From the NCBI GenBank assembly GCA_026874595.1, contig CM049317.1, forward strand, positions 32,412,901 through 32,476,900: 64,000 bases of DNA, written 5' to 3'. The DNA is from Sipunculus nudus (lineage: Eukaryota; Annelida; Sipuncula; Golfingiida; Sipunculidae). The position numbers were made by a program, and so were the translations under genes. Shown here piece by piece: positions 25,470 through 37,349 of the stretch (its first letter is position 1; each line of letters begins with the position of its first letter). The notes under the pieces are model-generated. The model was not told where the DNA came from. It was given only the letters and a program-made list of their open reading frames with translations, and did no database searches.

Positions 25470-28063
25470 AATATACACGTGTGTACATACATGATTTAGT
25501 AACATATATAATGCCCATGGAAAGTATTTGAATAATTCCTGATTAAATTTTAAAATTAAAAACCAAATATGATTACCCTTTTCTGCTAAAACCACAAATA
25601 TGAAATATACCAACAATGATTTCTTAAAGGATATCAAGTGGAAGTATTTCAAAACTTTATTCCGAAATGAAACTTTCATCGTAACAAATGGAACTGTTGC
25701 TTCATTGCGTTTAGGTGTCAATGGCATCTCAACTAATGCATGCAGGTTTTCTTCAACACTTGTAAATAACAATGTTTATTCAAACGATATGGTTATTTAC
25801 TTAGACACTGCTGGTTGGGCTATCTCACTATCATAAACTGAAATAAAACTGTAGTTTCGATTTACGATTTTGAGGTAAAACAAAAGTCCCATCATAGTGA
25901 ATATATGTAACATAATAGACAAGAATATTTCTTCTGGCCGACTGTAAAAAAAAGTCGTCTTGATTTAAAGAAGAACCCTGCATTCTAATAAACACAGGCC
26001 TATGTCATCCGCTTTTATTCGGCCCATGTTCCCAGGTTAATTCGTGCATAAGTGATTGCAGACATGTGACCTTTCTCTGATGTCGTTTCTGGACCCTTAT
26101 AATGTACCGGATCCACACCAAAATCTGATCGATTCTTCAGTGGCGCATTCCCGAAATGACCTGAAAAATTCATGAGATTCTGTGCATGATTGAGTGTGTT
26201 ACGTTTGAACAAACACACATACACACACACAAACACGCTCGTGGACGGGAATAAACGTAGGAGGCAGTTATAAACGGGAACACGATGTTAGTTATATGAT
26301 GTTTTGCTAGTGAATTCACATAGCGCGTCACAAGCTAATAGCCGAGGTTGAATTTTATATCAGATGCACCTGCAATACCAGGATACCAATTATAATTAAG
26401 TATTAAATGCGATTAGTTTTATATTCAAAACACGGACTTTGTTCAACGTTATTATGTGAACGTCAGCACTTGTAGTTAAACCGATCAAATTGCCATCTCA
26501 GTGTGCGCAGAAGAAAAATCTTTATGGATTCGCTTTCTCATTCTTTATTCGTCGTGTGTGAAATACTTATTATAATATTTTTAATATTTTGCTATTTATA
26601 ACCTCAATAATTTCATTGTAAGCTTTTTGCCGTGCTCCCCTTGACATGGCTAAACGGTTTCGATACATTCTGCAGGAATATCAGCATAACATTAAACAGT
26701 ATATTATTTACGATTTATAAAACAGAAACCGGTGGGGGGAGGGGGTCAGACAGCTAGACAGACAGGCAGCTAGGCGTCACTACATGCATACAGACGAGCA
26801 AACATATCCGATATTTTTGTTTACTTGGTAGTAACATTGAGCCGGCTAATCTATTTCCGGCGGACATAAAAAAATAGATCTGTTCTTCCATCTCCATGAC
26901 TCATACTTAATAATCTGAAAGAAATGTAAACTATATTGAGGATCGTCAGCGACTCTGCGTTTTAATGATTCGCGTAAAGGGACGTTAAAGTATTTTAATA
27001 ACGGAATATTGCTTCGGTCCTAAAGATAATATAAATGAGAGAAAAAAAAAGCAGATTTACAAAATGTGATGCAAATGCATGTTAATATGCAAAGAGGGAT
27101 GCATCAAAGCGGATCGTAAATAAGAATGTACCTCCAACAACTCTACGACTAGCTCGGATCTTAGACATTTTTAAAAGTAATTTTGAGAGTTAAATAAGCT
27201 TTCTTCACGACTAGCAAAACTTTCAACAGAAATATTACAGCCTGCTGTGTATATGTGAGTTACAACCCTGTGCAAATCAGCAAAACATGCGCAAACCATG
27301 TCCATGCTACATGGCTATTCTAAAAGATAAGGGACGCCCTCAATAAACCACTGTCTACCTGGTTTGTAGTTAATAACATTAAAAATCCTTTGTTACCCCA
27401 TGTTCTTATATCAAGTTTCTCAATTGCTCGAAATAAACGGGTGTCATTTAATTTCTCATTTACCTGATTAATTAATATGATCCGATGTAAATCAAATTCT
27501 ATTAATGTCGTGTATAATATTAATGTGATCGCGTAGCGTCGTATGTTTATAAAGCAAGTTAATATGAATATTTGATAACATGGAAACCTGTAATTCATCA
27601 TTAGATTAAAGTGCCATAAATCTTAGCATTTGTGCTCGCCTGACTATTTACTGAAATGGTTTCTAACCATCAGTCTAAGCGCTCCAACCACGTTCAGTTA
27701 TCTTCCATATTCGTCACGTGATCGGCCACCAATGGCCGTTCGGTGTTACTTATACATGAAAGTAAACGAAAAATTAATTCATTTGATAAAATTTCTCACA
27801 GGGAAATGACAGAAAAAGAGCGACTGTGATTATATGCTGCTGGCGGATTCCTGTGTTACATGCAAGTGCCGTTCAGGAAATCATATGGGTGAAAACCATA
27901 GGTTATTTCACAAAGTTAACGTCCATGGCCTGCCGGCACACGACTTTGTGTTAATAATAAAACAATAATAATTAATCGAAGGAAGGTCAGTGGTGCCAAT
28001 CAATTTTTAACGGTGAGGGATGAATCGCAGAGACACACAATCACAATACCATTACACACACAC

Positions 28064-28100
<37 letters not shown>

Positions 28101-30690
28101 CATATAAACGTACCTTTAAGAGCCTTTATGTTGACACATTTCAAATATATTACAATAAATTACTATATAAGGTTTTAAAAAAAATAAGGTATTATGTTTC
28201 CAGTAAAGGTTAATTGTAAACCAGGTTTAGATATATAATATTTTAGAGTAATCTCATAAAGAAACCAAAGGCTACAATTCTAATTAATAATATATTACAT
28301 TTCGACAATATAACTATATTATTATCTGAAAAGCAGGGAGATGGCTACATTGACCATTCCCCCTTCCTAAACAGTGGAGGGGATGTACCCCCCTCCCTCC
28401 TAAACTCCTCATATTGACGACCCTGAAAACACTTAATACCCACAGACAAACACACATTTTTGTGTCATATGCAGCTTAAGTGGATAAACCACCGTTGTGC
28501 GAAGGGTTATGGCAAACGAGTTCGGCGTTTTCAGTTTCTAAACAGATTTTCAAAAACAACTTTTTTTCAGTATTTTTATGCCAGAAGAGCCAGGAGAGGT
28601 GAACAGGCATTCTGACTGTCTCGAAGTTTCACAACAGATATCATGAACAACCTTTTCAGTATTTTTGTTGCCAGTGGGACTGAGAAAAATATCCATATGC
28701 TCGTTTGACGTATTTTCATTCTACGTTGGCTTTAATGGCTTGCAGCAGGTCTATGACATACCCGAGGGATGACGTTAAGTCAAGTTCGATTACTATCCAT
28801 ACTTCAATTGAGAAGCTAAAACAGGGGTACAATTAAAGGCATCCCGAGGACACACCTCCGACCACACAATTATCACTAAAAACCTGAATAGCTCACAAAT
28901 AACCTGACGATTCCATTATCAGAGAATTAGATAATGAACCCTCAAAGAAGTTTAAAAATCCCCTTTGGGACATATTGTGGACAAATATACAATATAATTT
29001 TAATATGGCTGTTTTTGCCATCAGTGCTGCCCAAAATGACATTTTACCTATATTTTTTTCGAAATTTTGTTAAAATCAATAGGGAAAGCATTGAGGTATT
29101 GTTTGAAAAAATATACAATAAGTCAAAAAGATATACCAAGATGTAATAATTTAAAAATTCCCCGCCAAAGCTTCAAAACAAGATGGGGAGATTTGGCTTG
29201 GAGCGATTTTTTAAAGACTTTGAGATGGAAATGAGTGTGTATGAGGCCTGCCATAAGGAGAATATGTGAAGAAATATTTCAGTTCAAATGCCTACAGAAT
29301 AAGAGGAGCCAGGCAGAATAAATACCGAAAACTAGTAATTTAACCAATGTATACGTGCACCAACACATCCGCGTGATCCCCGTGCCGGCTCCAAAATCAC
29401 GTCAACAAAAAATAAATAAATAGTCTGCGACACAAAAAAGCCATCAGCAGATACTTCAATATTTAAAGCGTATTTTTGCTTTATCCGAATATTGTTGATG
29501 AAGGTGATGGTAAGGACAACTGGCAACCATCATCATACTGGTATCCGCCTAGTCGGTGGAGACTATCAGGTGACCGTAGATATGGAGTGTTTATAAATCT
29601 CTTCATGCTCAGCCGTCGTGCTTGCTCAATGTTGCGCAAGGCCGTCAATAGTTAGAATAGATGTTGAAATACTCTACTAACTGAGAGTCGCCCAGGAACA
29701 GAAATGGGTAAATCTACCGGTTGTTTAATATAAATATTTGATCGGCAATCGAGTGATTCTTCACGACTTATGCCTGTCATACTATATGATGGATTGACAG
29801 CGGAATAATATTCTTGCCCTCAAATAATTCCATGAGAACTGTCGGACTCGCCAGAGAAAGTTTACTATCATGAATATGATAAGAACGACCTCAGGAGTTC
29901 TAATTATCAGGTAGACGGGTCTACCGTTTTTTAACACATACAGGTCATCCTCAATACCGACAGAAAAGCTGGTGTTATTGGGTACATGGTTGACCTAGCT
30001 ACAAGCATACCGGGTTACGGATGGCTTTATCTGTATCTGTGCCCATACACGCAACCCAAATAGTAATTTTTTTCGCACGTCCTCACCAAATACTTTGGTC
30101 AGTTTTGATTCGTTCAACAGATGACTCCCCGTCAAAATAATTGTTGTTTTCATTGTCTCGGCTTGAACATAATGAATATATATATTTTTAAACAAAGTGG
30201 ACAATTAGATACTTGTTGATGATAAGCTTTGGAACGATTATGAAAGTGTGTGTGGGGGGGGGGGGTTTATGTCCATCAAACGCAACTGCGCGTAAGCGCC
30301 TGAGAAGGGAGGCGTTATATACTGAATACAAATATACTTATAGGGCAATAGATATACATTTTTACACATATACGAATTCAAGGTGGAAATTAAACACCAA
30401 ATTGAACATGAACAATCTATGGAACACTGACCAGAATTCTGAGATAAAATAGAGCAAACACAAATGGAGTATCTAGATATATGCAAGACTCCGTCTCTTG
30501 ATCGGGAGCATGTATGCCAGTAAACCGGCTGGCAGTAAGCGAAGCACGCCTTTCTTTGGAACGTGATACTAGGGAAGGCTACCTGCGCTATCCAGCGCAT
30601 CCAGGGATATTCCTAAGGCGGTGATCAATATAAAAAACTAAGCTCTCTGGAGCAGATCAGAGAAAACATATCAACTTTACAAAAGCTAAC
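24043..30690. other. AT-rich sequence with simple repeats and one weak exon candidate
   Basis: Holds (AT)n tracts at 25411-25466 and 28065-28096 and a poly-G run at about 30254-30265. A minus-strand segment at 24712-24906 lies between splice-like signals and is treated as a finding. A plus-strand open frame at 28934-29146 is AT-rich and of chance length. Nothing else is recognisable. Confidence 0.55.
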
Positions 30691-30699
30691 ACAATACGT

Positions 30700-30990
30700 A
30701 GGTAGCTCAGCTGCCTCCCTGCCAATTACATCTCCATTTGCCGGGAAGCCTCGTCTAAATAAAGCGAATCAGACCCGACCCTTGCCATGTGGCAGAGAAG
30801 CCGCCGCCTAATCCTGCGTCATTAAAGGTAAATTAATTCTCAAGCCACAGACTGTGAGCGTCCGGACTGCTCGCTCTCATTGAGCTAACTGACGCGCTGG
30901 GGAAACCCATTGTAATTGGTCCGGACTCCGGGTATCATTCAATCACGATGGGATTTGTCTAGGTGGCATCCCAGCAGGTAGAACGTGCCA
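30700..30990. promoter_or_regulatory. GC-richer motif cluster, possible cis-regulatory element
   Basis: About 290 bp of complex sequence contrast with the AT-rich flanks. They contain CCAATTAC (about 30722) and its near inverse GTAATTGG (about 30912), the OTX/bicoid-type core TAATCC (30809-30814), TGCGTCATTAA (about 30815), AATTAATT (about 30830) and two TCCGGACT words about 60 bp apart. No open frame spans it. A developmental enhancer or an unrecognised transposon piece are both possible. Confidence 0.25.
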
Positions 30991-31199
30991 TCGCAAAATC
31001 ATTAACATAATGATACTTATATCAAGGGTATACTTCATGTAAAAAGCAAAGGTGAAATGTTCGTTAAGGTAGGGACTTCTCAGCTGAAGTCCCATTGAAT
31101 ATAGGGCCTATTTCGAACCAGATATACCTGTAAAAAAGAAAACGACCAAAACAGCAATAAGACAAGCAGACACCATATGTATATCTAGGCACCTGATAA

Positions 31200-31715
31200 T
31201 ATTGTTAGTTGGTATAATCAAAGGGGCTTGGTATCGGCAGCAAAGTTCGTATTGCAATATATGGCGAAATGTGGTAGCATACTGCCATACGTATTGCGAT
31301 ATTTTCGTTATATTGAATTTATATGAAATAAGTCTGTATTCTAAATCATATTTTATAAATTGATACCTGCATACTAGTATATATAAATTATGAATATTAG
31401 AATAATAAAGATTTCGTTATCATGTTAAATAAAATGACACAGTGACAGTTTATGCAGATCAATTTATTTCAAACAAGAACTGTGGCAATATTATTTACTA
31501 ATGTACTTGCTGATCTACTTGCTTGTTGACAGTACTCTAAGAAACATTTAAATCAAAGTATTCCTCAGGCCCTGCATGTGCAAATCCCAGCATATTTTGG
31601 TGTCAATTTGTAACGGAAAATTCGATATATATCGATATTTGAAAACTATTGCGATAGGCAATATTCGTATCGCAATATACCGATATATCGATGATATCGC
31701 CACTCCTAATAATAA
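31200..31715. mobile_element. TATCGCAATA-type non-autonomous DNA transposon (hAT-like), fragmented
   Basis: The right end, read on the minus strand, runs AGGAGTGGCGATATCATCG, then a palindromic CGATATATCG-rich part with TTGCGATACGAATATTGCC. This is the terminal style of widespread hAT-like elements that begin (C)AGGGGTGGGCGATA in fish and invertebrates. A possible left end starts near 31221 (AGGGGCTTGGTATCG) and is followed by TTCGTATTGCAATATATGG. The left subterminal block matches the copy at about 3550-3615. I could not match an 8-bp target duplication, so exact limits are uncertain. No transposase frame is present. Confidence 0.45.
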
Positions 31716-31858
31716 CCACAATATTAGTTTCTAATGTACTTGTTGATGTACTTACTTATTGACAGTACTCTAAGAAACATTTAAAATCAAGTATTCCTTA
31801 GGACCTGCATGTACAAATCCCAGCATATTTTGATGTCAATTTGATGTCAATTTGTAAC
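31493..31858 (+). repeat. Imperfect direct duplication of about 120 bp (spacing about 235 bp)
   Basis: The segment at 31493-31613 (CTAATGTACTTGCTGAT to GTCAATTTGTAAC) recurs at about 31730-31858 with scattered substitutions, including the words GACAGTACTCTAAGAAACAT and AAATCCCAGCATATTTTG. The first copy lies inside the TATCGCAATA-type element and the second outside its right end. This suggests a tandem duplication that involved the element, or a nested insertion. Confidence 0.75.
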
Positions 31859-32016
31859 AGAAACATTCAATATGTGTCGATATTTGAAAACTGTATATTA
31901 AATCAAACTGGTTTTCCTGGGGACAATTTGATGTCAATTTGTAACAGAAACATTCAATATGTGTCGATATTTGAAAACTGTATATTCAATCAAACTGGTT
32001 TACCTGGGGACAGACG
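31843..32016 (+). repeat. 87-bp tandem duplication, two copies
   Basis: The unit beginning GATGTCAATTTGTAACAG occurs at 31843 and again at 31930, exactly 87 bp apart and nearly identical. Because 87 is divisible by three, a chance open frame (31841-32053) shows a repeated peptide. I see no reason to think it is translated. Confidence 0.85.
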
Positions 32017-32078
32017 GACACACTACGATGAGATATGGGGCCTTGAAAATTAGAGTGAAAGCGGCCAAAATTGAACAC

Positions 32079-32350
32079 CATCAGCCCACTGGTATCAATA
32101 TTTTGTCTTAACAATCGGCCCACTAGCATCAATATTTTTTCCTTGCAATCGGCCCACTAGCTTCAATATATTGTCTACACCATCGGCCCACTGGCATCAA
32201 TATTTGGTTTACACCATCGGCCCACTAGCTACAATATTTCGTCTACACCATCGGCCCACTGGCATCAATATTTTGTTTACACCATCGGCCCACTGCCATC
32301 AATTTCTTGTTTACACCATCATCCTTCTGGCATCAATATTTTTTCCCATG
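32079..32350 (+). repeat. 34-bp minisatellite, eight phase-locked copies
   Basis: Units begin CATCGGCCCACTGGCATCAA and variants. Starts fall at 32079, 32113, 32147, 32181, 32215, 32249, 32283 and 32317, exactly 34 bp apart with no length change. Sequences differ between copies by several substitutions, mainly in the T-rich second half. The last copy is the most diverged. Confidence 0.92.
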
Positions 32351-32486
32351 ACCCAGCCCGCCCCCTCTGTCCTTGTATTCACTACAGTGATAGACATGTA
32401 GCTTTTTCTTTAGATTTAATCGGAAACTTTATGAAGTAAAAACTGAAGGTTTAAAGGAAAGCGAGGAATTATACACCGATAACAAT

Positions 32487-32601
32487 TTTTCGGCCTGAAC
32501 CCCCCCCCCCCCCTTTCTAGACCTGGGTACTTTTTTTCATAAGTCCTTCTGGGTTGGACCCCCCCCCCTTCCCCTTTTCTAAATCCTGGATCCGCCCCTG
32601 G
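32487..32601 (-). mobile_element. hAT-like transposon terminus with poly-C
   Basis: Read on the minus strand, the end is CAGGGGCGGATCCAGGATTT, followed by a purine-rich tract and long poly-G (plus-strand poly-C at about 32498-32514 and 32560-32569). This is a very common end of non-autonomous hAT-type elements in animals. Similar ends occur in the same orientation at 35640-35700 and 54062-54115. The opposite end is not recognisable. Confidence 0.5.
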
Positions 32602-32888
32602 GAACACACAATGGGAACGTAATGCAATAATTGTTGAATGTATTAAAGTTCTAGCCAAGTGAATGAGAGACTGGCGTCTTATATCATATCATAGGGGAAG
32701 GACATCGTCCCTAAGTCGCTGATATAAAATGCACTATCGACCGTCTGTGCCAAAAGAAGTTTTTAGTTGAATGGACAAGTAATGCCAGCCTGGGGGGCTT
32801 CCTTCACAGAGAGCTTCCAAGTGATGCTGTGCTGTTCTATATTAACTGGGGACATAAACACTCACCTCCACTCTGACTCTTTACTAAC

Positions 32889-32982
32889 CACAAGTGTAAA
32901 TACCTTACTCTCTCAAAATGTTCCTCCGGATTTTCCACAAGTGTAAATACCTTACTCTCTCAAAATGTTCCTCCGGATTTTC
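32889..32982 (+). repeat. Perfect 47-bp tandem duplication
   Basis: The unit beginning CACAAGTGTAAATACCTTAC and ending GGATTTTC is present twice with no differences by eye (32889-32935 and 32936-32982). Perfect identity implies a very recent event or an assembly artefact. Confidence 0.92.
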
Positions 32983-35587
32983 CTTCCTGTCAGAGATATT
33001 ATTGTTTCTAACAAATATCAGGCGGATAAACACGTCATGTTTTCTTTTTTTTGTTTTTGTTTGTGTTTTTCTTTTGCATAAAAAGACTCTGGATATGTTG
33101 AAGAAATTTGGCATCCGATGTTAACAAAAACATAAATAGAACATCCGAGGTTTGAAAGCAAGATTTAATTTTGTTTTCACAAAAACAGAATTACATTCAG
33201 TAGAGAGAGATTATCAGAAAATTATCTACATGGACGGGTAATTTCGTATATGTTTACAAGAATTCAGCGGTTTTCCTTCCCCTAGTCTTACATGAAATAT
33301 GTATTGAGTTTGTTTATATGATATTTGTAATTCGCAGGTTCTAACCATAGGATGTTCAGACATAAATAATAAGTATTAAAAAACCAGATTGTTTAAAAAT
33401 CGCTCGCATACATTTATTCTCGGAAACATATTTATTGATAAAAAGTGCTCCTAATTCCCTGACGATAATATTTTTCTTAACAGGTTCCCAAATAACACTC
33501 GAGATATAACTGATAAAATAAACAAAATAGGTTGAGGACAAACTGTATGAAGTAAAGTACTTGTAAACATATATATATTTATATATATATATATATATAT
33601 ATATCAATTTCTGAGTATATAAATGTATAAAAATATATATATTTTATAAAAAATAAGTCACTAAGTTTCCGTAAAGAAGTAAAAGAAGTATCAATATCCA
33701 ATTCTTTGAGGAGAGTACATTTCAGTCATTTAAAATATGACTAGTTAGTTCCTGAGGGACCCATTCATAAAACGATGGCTTCTCACAGACACTTTCTGAT
33801 GGCCAACATGAAGGTGAGTTTACTATAAAAGTTTGGTTCACGCAAGGTCAGCCTGGCAATTGAATAGCTATGCTACTTTTAAGGAGAGAGTAAATAAAAA
33901 CACTTCTGGAGACTACATTACATTATCATACATGGATCCATCTTAGCATCATTGAATTTGGAATTAATTTTAGCCACCTCCGAGAGGGTTATAGTGATTG
34001 ATATGAACCTGATGTTTACTTTTTAACCTGACCCATCTTTAAAGGTCTTTGCCCGGGGTTTGTGTTGTGACCGCAGGGTGCTTGGAGTTAGATTTTTTTT
34101 TCAAAAGTGTGTGTTTTATCACTTTTTCACTGTTCATATGTTTTAAATAAGGAATCATTATGTTTTCCTTTTCACGAGAACTAATACTTCTACTGAAAAT
34201 ATAATAAAAAGAACAAGAATTTTCAATTATGAAAAAAAAAATAATAATAGGAGAGTTTGATTTTCAGTCATTATAAAACCCTAGTGGACGTGAAGTGTTT
34301 ATAGAAATGTGACGAACACACCACACAATTGAATATCTCCAACTTCATGTGCCACACACAATTTTGGATTTATATTCCTGTATTTTTCAGTGCATCCACA
34401 TCACATCTTATAAACTATCCCTGGCCCCAGATCTTTTTCATGTTACAAACTGTAATTTATTGTACATAAACAAACATCAAACAGACAGTCAGACATACAG
34501 GGGGAACGGAAGTCTAACAAGAAAGAATTCAGCTCAGATTTTCAGTAGAGATGGTAACAGACATACGGATATATGAACAAACATAAACACTAAACCTTGC
34601 TTTATCACCCGATGATAATACTGGCAGTCTTTAACAAATACGATGCTCCACTTTTAACTGTTCTGTCTTCTTAGTTTGTTCCTCAAAAATACGTACAACT
34701 GTTATTGATGAGGAATATACTTTCATGATTTTAACTTCTTGTAATTTCCGTGCATAATTATCTTAGTATATCTACCACCACCCACGGGTATCTTGATGGC
34801 TGGCCCAGACAAGTTAAATGTCAGTAATACTGAAGTGGCGGGGAGGTTAGTCAGGTTACAGCCTGGTCGTCTAACGCGATTAGAAACTTAAGAACTCCGT
34901 CAGACGCCGTCCCATTATTTATTAGAGGTATGGGAGGACTTTGGTTTCATCATAAAAAAGAGACAGACGGATGTATAAAGCCCCAGGCGTTTTATAATTA
35001 GGAGGCTGATTGCAAAATGGCTGACGGTGGCTCGAAATCCCGTAAGGTTTGAATAGTAATTGTTGATGTGTCTACGACAATAATTTTTAATTAGAAATCA
35101 GTAGGACAAACTAACATCTCTCGCTACCAAGTTCTATTCTAGCCGCATGTAACCATACGAGCCATAAAAGCCAATTCTATGAATTATTTATAGGACATCA
35201 TAACTCTAAATGGTACAACATTTTTATCTCATGGCTGTCTTACTCTAAGCAACAAACAACACCTTCTTCGTACCATGGACGTAAAATTTTAACCCAAAAT
35301 ACGGTAAACTATACGGTATTTATTTTCACGTGAATATTATGATTTTGTTTTAAATTTACCTTATTAACAATGTTTGGCATTTTAAAAGCTTGTTGTGTCT
35401 GTTATTAATTCGTTCTATTTGGAGCTATTTTGTATCAAGCTCTGTAATTTGTAAAGTAATACTGTTAAAAAAAGATATTCTGTCACCATAATAAGGCAAG
35501 GGATTCTCTGTAGTGAGTTGTTGTGTTTACAATGTGCAAGAACTCCTCGTCGTGAAAGCTTGACAGAACAGCAACAGCGGATCGGGT
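32983..35587. other. AT-rich sequence with one weak start-exon candidate
   Basis: Mostly featureless. An interrupted (TA)n lies at 33571-33604. A 13-codon ATG segment (33775-33813) ends at a GTGAGT donor and is described as a finding. Confidence 0.55.
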
Positions 35588-35700
35588 CCCCCCCCCCCTT
35601 TTCAGTGGCCGCAACCATTAGGCTGTGTCATTAATCTTCATGTGTTGGACCCCCTACCCCCCCCCCCCCACCCTACCTAAATCCCCCATCCGCCCCAGAA
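35588..35700 (-). mobile_element. Second hAT-like terminus with poly-C
   Basis: On the minus strand it reads TGGGGCGGATGGGGGATTTA, then a G-rich run (plus-strand poly-C at about 35656-35669). About 55 bp further on there is another poly-C at 35588-35599. The arrangement mirrors 32487-32601, including the GGTTGGACCCCC/TGTTGGACCCCC words, so the two are copies of one family. Confidence 0.5.
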
Positions 35701-36870
35701 CAGAATGATTTTAAACATAAATTCTAACTGGCAAAGTGTTATTTCCATGTAGGTGATAATTTTGAATGAAAATAAATGATAAAACATGGCTCATTTTCAA
35801 ATGAAACTTGAGCCGCGTGCGTTCACTATGAAATCTTTTCAGGAATGAATCACTCTCCCTACACAATTGTATAAATAAAGCATGGCTCTTTTTCAAAGGA
35901 ACCATGATACTAATTAATTATTGACAGCTGTTCACATGTAATGAACATTCAGCTTGGTACAATATGGAGGGGATCTAGAGACTCAGTCAGAGGTGTTCAA
36001 ATGCTAGAGTTTGTGCTGCATATGAGCTGTTTTAAAAGAACGATACACTAAGTGGAGTCTCTCAGTGTTTTTTTTTAAGTAATAAGGTTTAATAAAAGGT
36101 CCGAAACAGTCAGGAATCTCAGCTTGAAATTTTAGAGGACATGTTTATTTTCCATTTTTTTCATTTCACTGGATACGAAGAGAAGATGAAATAAACCAAA
36201 TCCCACGAACTTTAAAATCGTGCCTAATTACGTTATTTCAGAACAAAAAATAGAAGAAATGATTTGGAAATTAAAACACAGGCGTTTGCACATTGTTATG
36301 GAACCTAATAACAACAGATCACATAGTCGTGACGAGCATAAATTCTGTTACAGAGATAACAAAAATCAGATTCTGCAACACAAGGTAGCGTGAAATGTCT
36401 AGGGGAATGAGTAAAGAAGTCAGTGTTTTTTTAACAAATAGTTATAATTTATTCTAAAAACAATCCTAACATTACAATACACTAAATCAATACAATTACA
36501 TAGTAAAACAGTAAAAAAATGTACAGTATCAGAGTGTCCGGATCATAGGCTTTGATTCTGGATACCACCACTGTCACTGCTCAACAATAGTAGTTTAAAT
36601 CCAATGATCCATGTAAACAGTAATAATCCAAAGTCAAATGTGAGACGGTCCGTATTTATTCTGTATTATTCTGCAGTTATCGGGAAGATATGCAAACTGT
36701 CGAGAATGTAACACTTTTAATGCTCGCAGGTTTTTCCCTTTCTCTCTCTGCCGGCTCTTAACACAGCCCTTATTGATAACTTTTCACCTCAAGCCAAGAA
36801 ACTTCTATTTCACGAACATCCCAAAGAACAATACACATGCGATATACATTAACAGACCTGAAGATTCCAG
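35701..36870. other. AT-rich sequence, nothing recognised
   Basis: No exon, RNA gene or repeat supported. Confidence 0.6.
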
Positions 36871-36872
36871 AC

Positions 36873-37105
36873 TAGTGTCTTTACACGCCAGGGTTCGTTC
36901 TACCAGTATGGATTACACCGAGCGCTGTGTCTCTACACGCCAAAGCAACGCCCTATGCCTGCGCTACACGCACAACAGACACATGTAACACTCCTGCGCA
37001 CAAAAAAAAAAAAAAAAAAAACAGGGCATGCCTAACACGAATCAGAATGTTAATAGACACATGTAACACTCCTGCGCTCAGCAAAATAGACACCTGTAAC
37101 CACAT
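36873..37105 (+). repeat. Short direct repeats with poly-A
   Basis: GTGTCTTTACACGCCA and GTGTCTCTACACGCCA lie about 54 bp apart (36876, 36927). AGACACATGTAACACTCCTG is repeated at about 36977 and 37056, with a third shortened form near 37087. A poly-A run (about 37003-37021) separates the copies. The block looks like a decayed minisatellite. Confidence 0.6.
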
Positions 37106-37349
37106 ACAATACATGTATATCTTTAACGTGATGTCTTAGGAACGTTAATTTTAAAATGGTTGCAGGTTCTGCGGAGGATTTATGAGATGTATTCCTTATT
37201 TCTACTATTTGCTATATCCCACTAACATAATTTATTGTTGAAAAATTATTCCTAATGTCCAGGTGCCGACAGACAGGTATTATTTATAAAAATACAGTAA
37301 ATGAAAGTATATGTTATGTGTTTCTTTTATCATTGTTTTTCTTTGTTAG

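Noticed and set aside
32079-32350. CRISPR array
   Set aside because: Regular 34-bp periodicity is contiguous tandem repetition without unique spacers, and the DNA is clearly animal.
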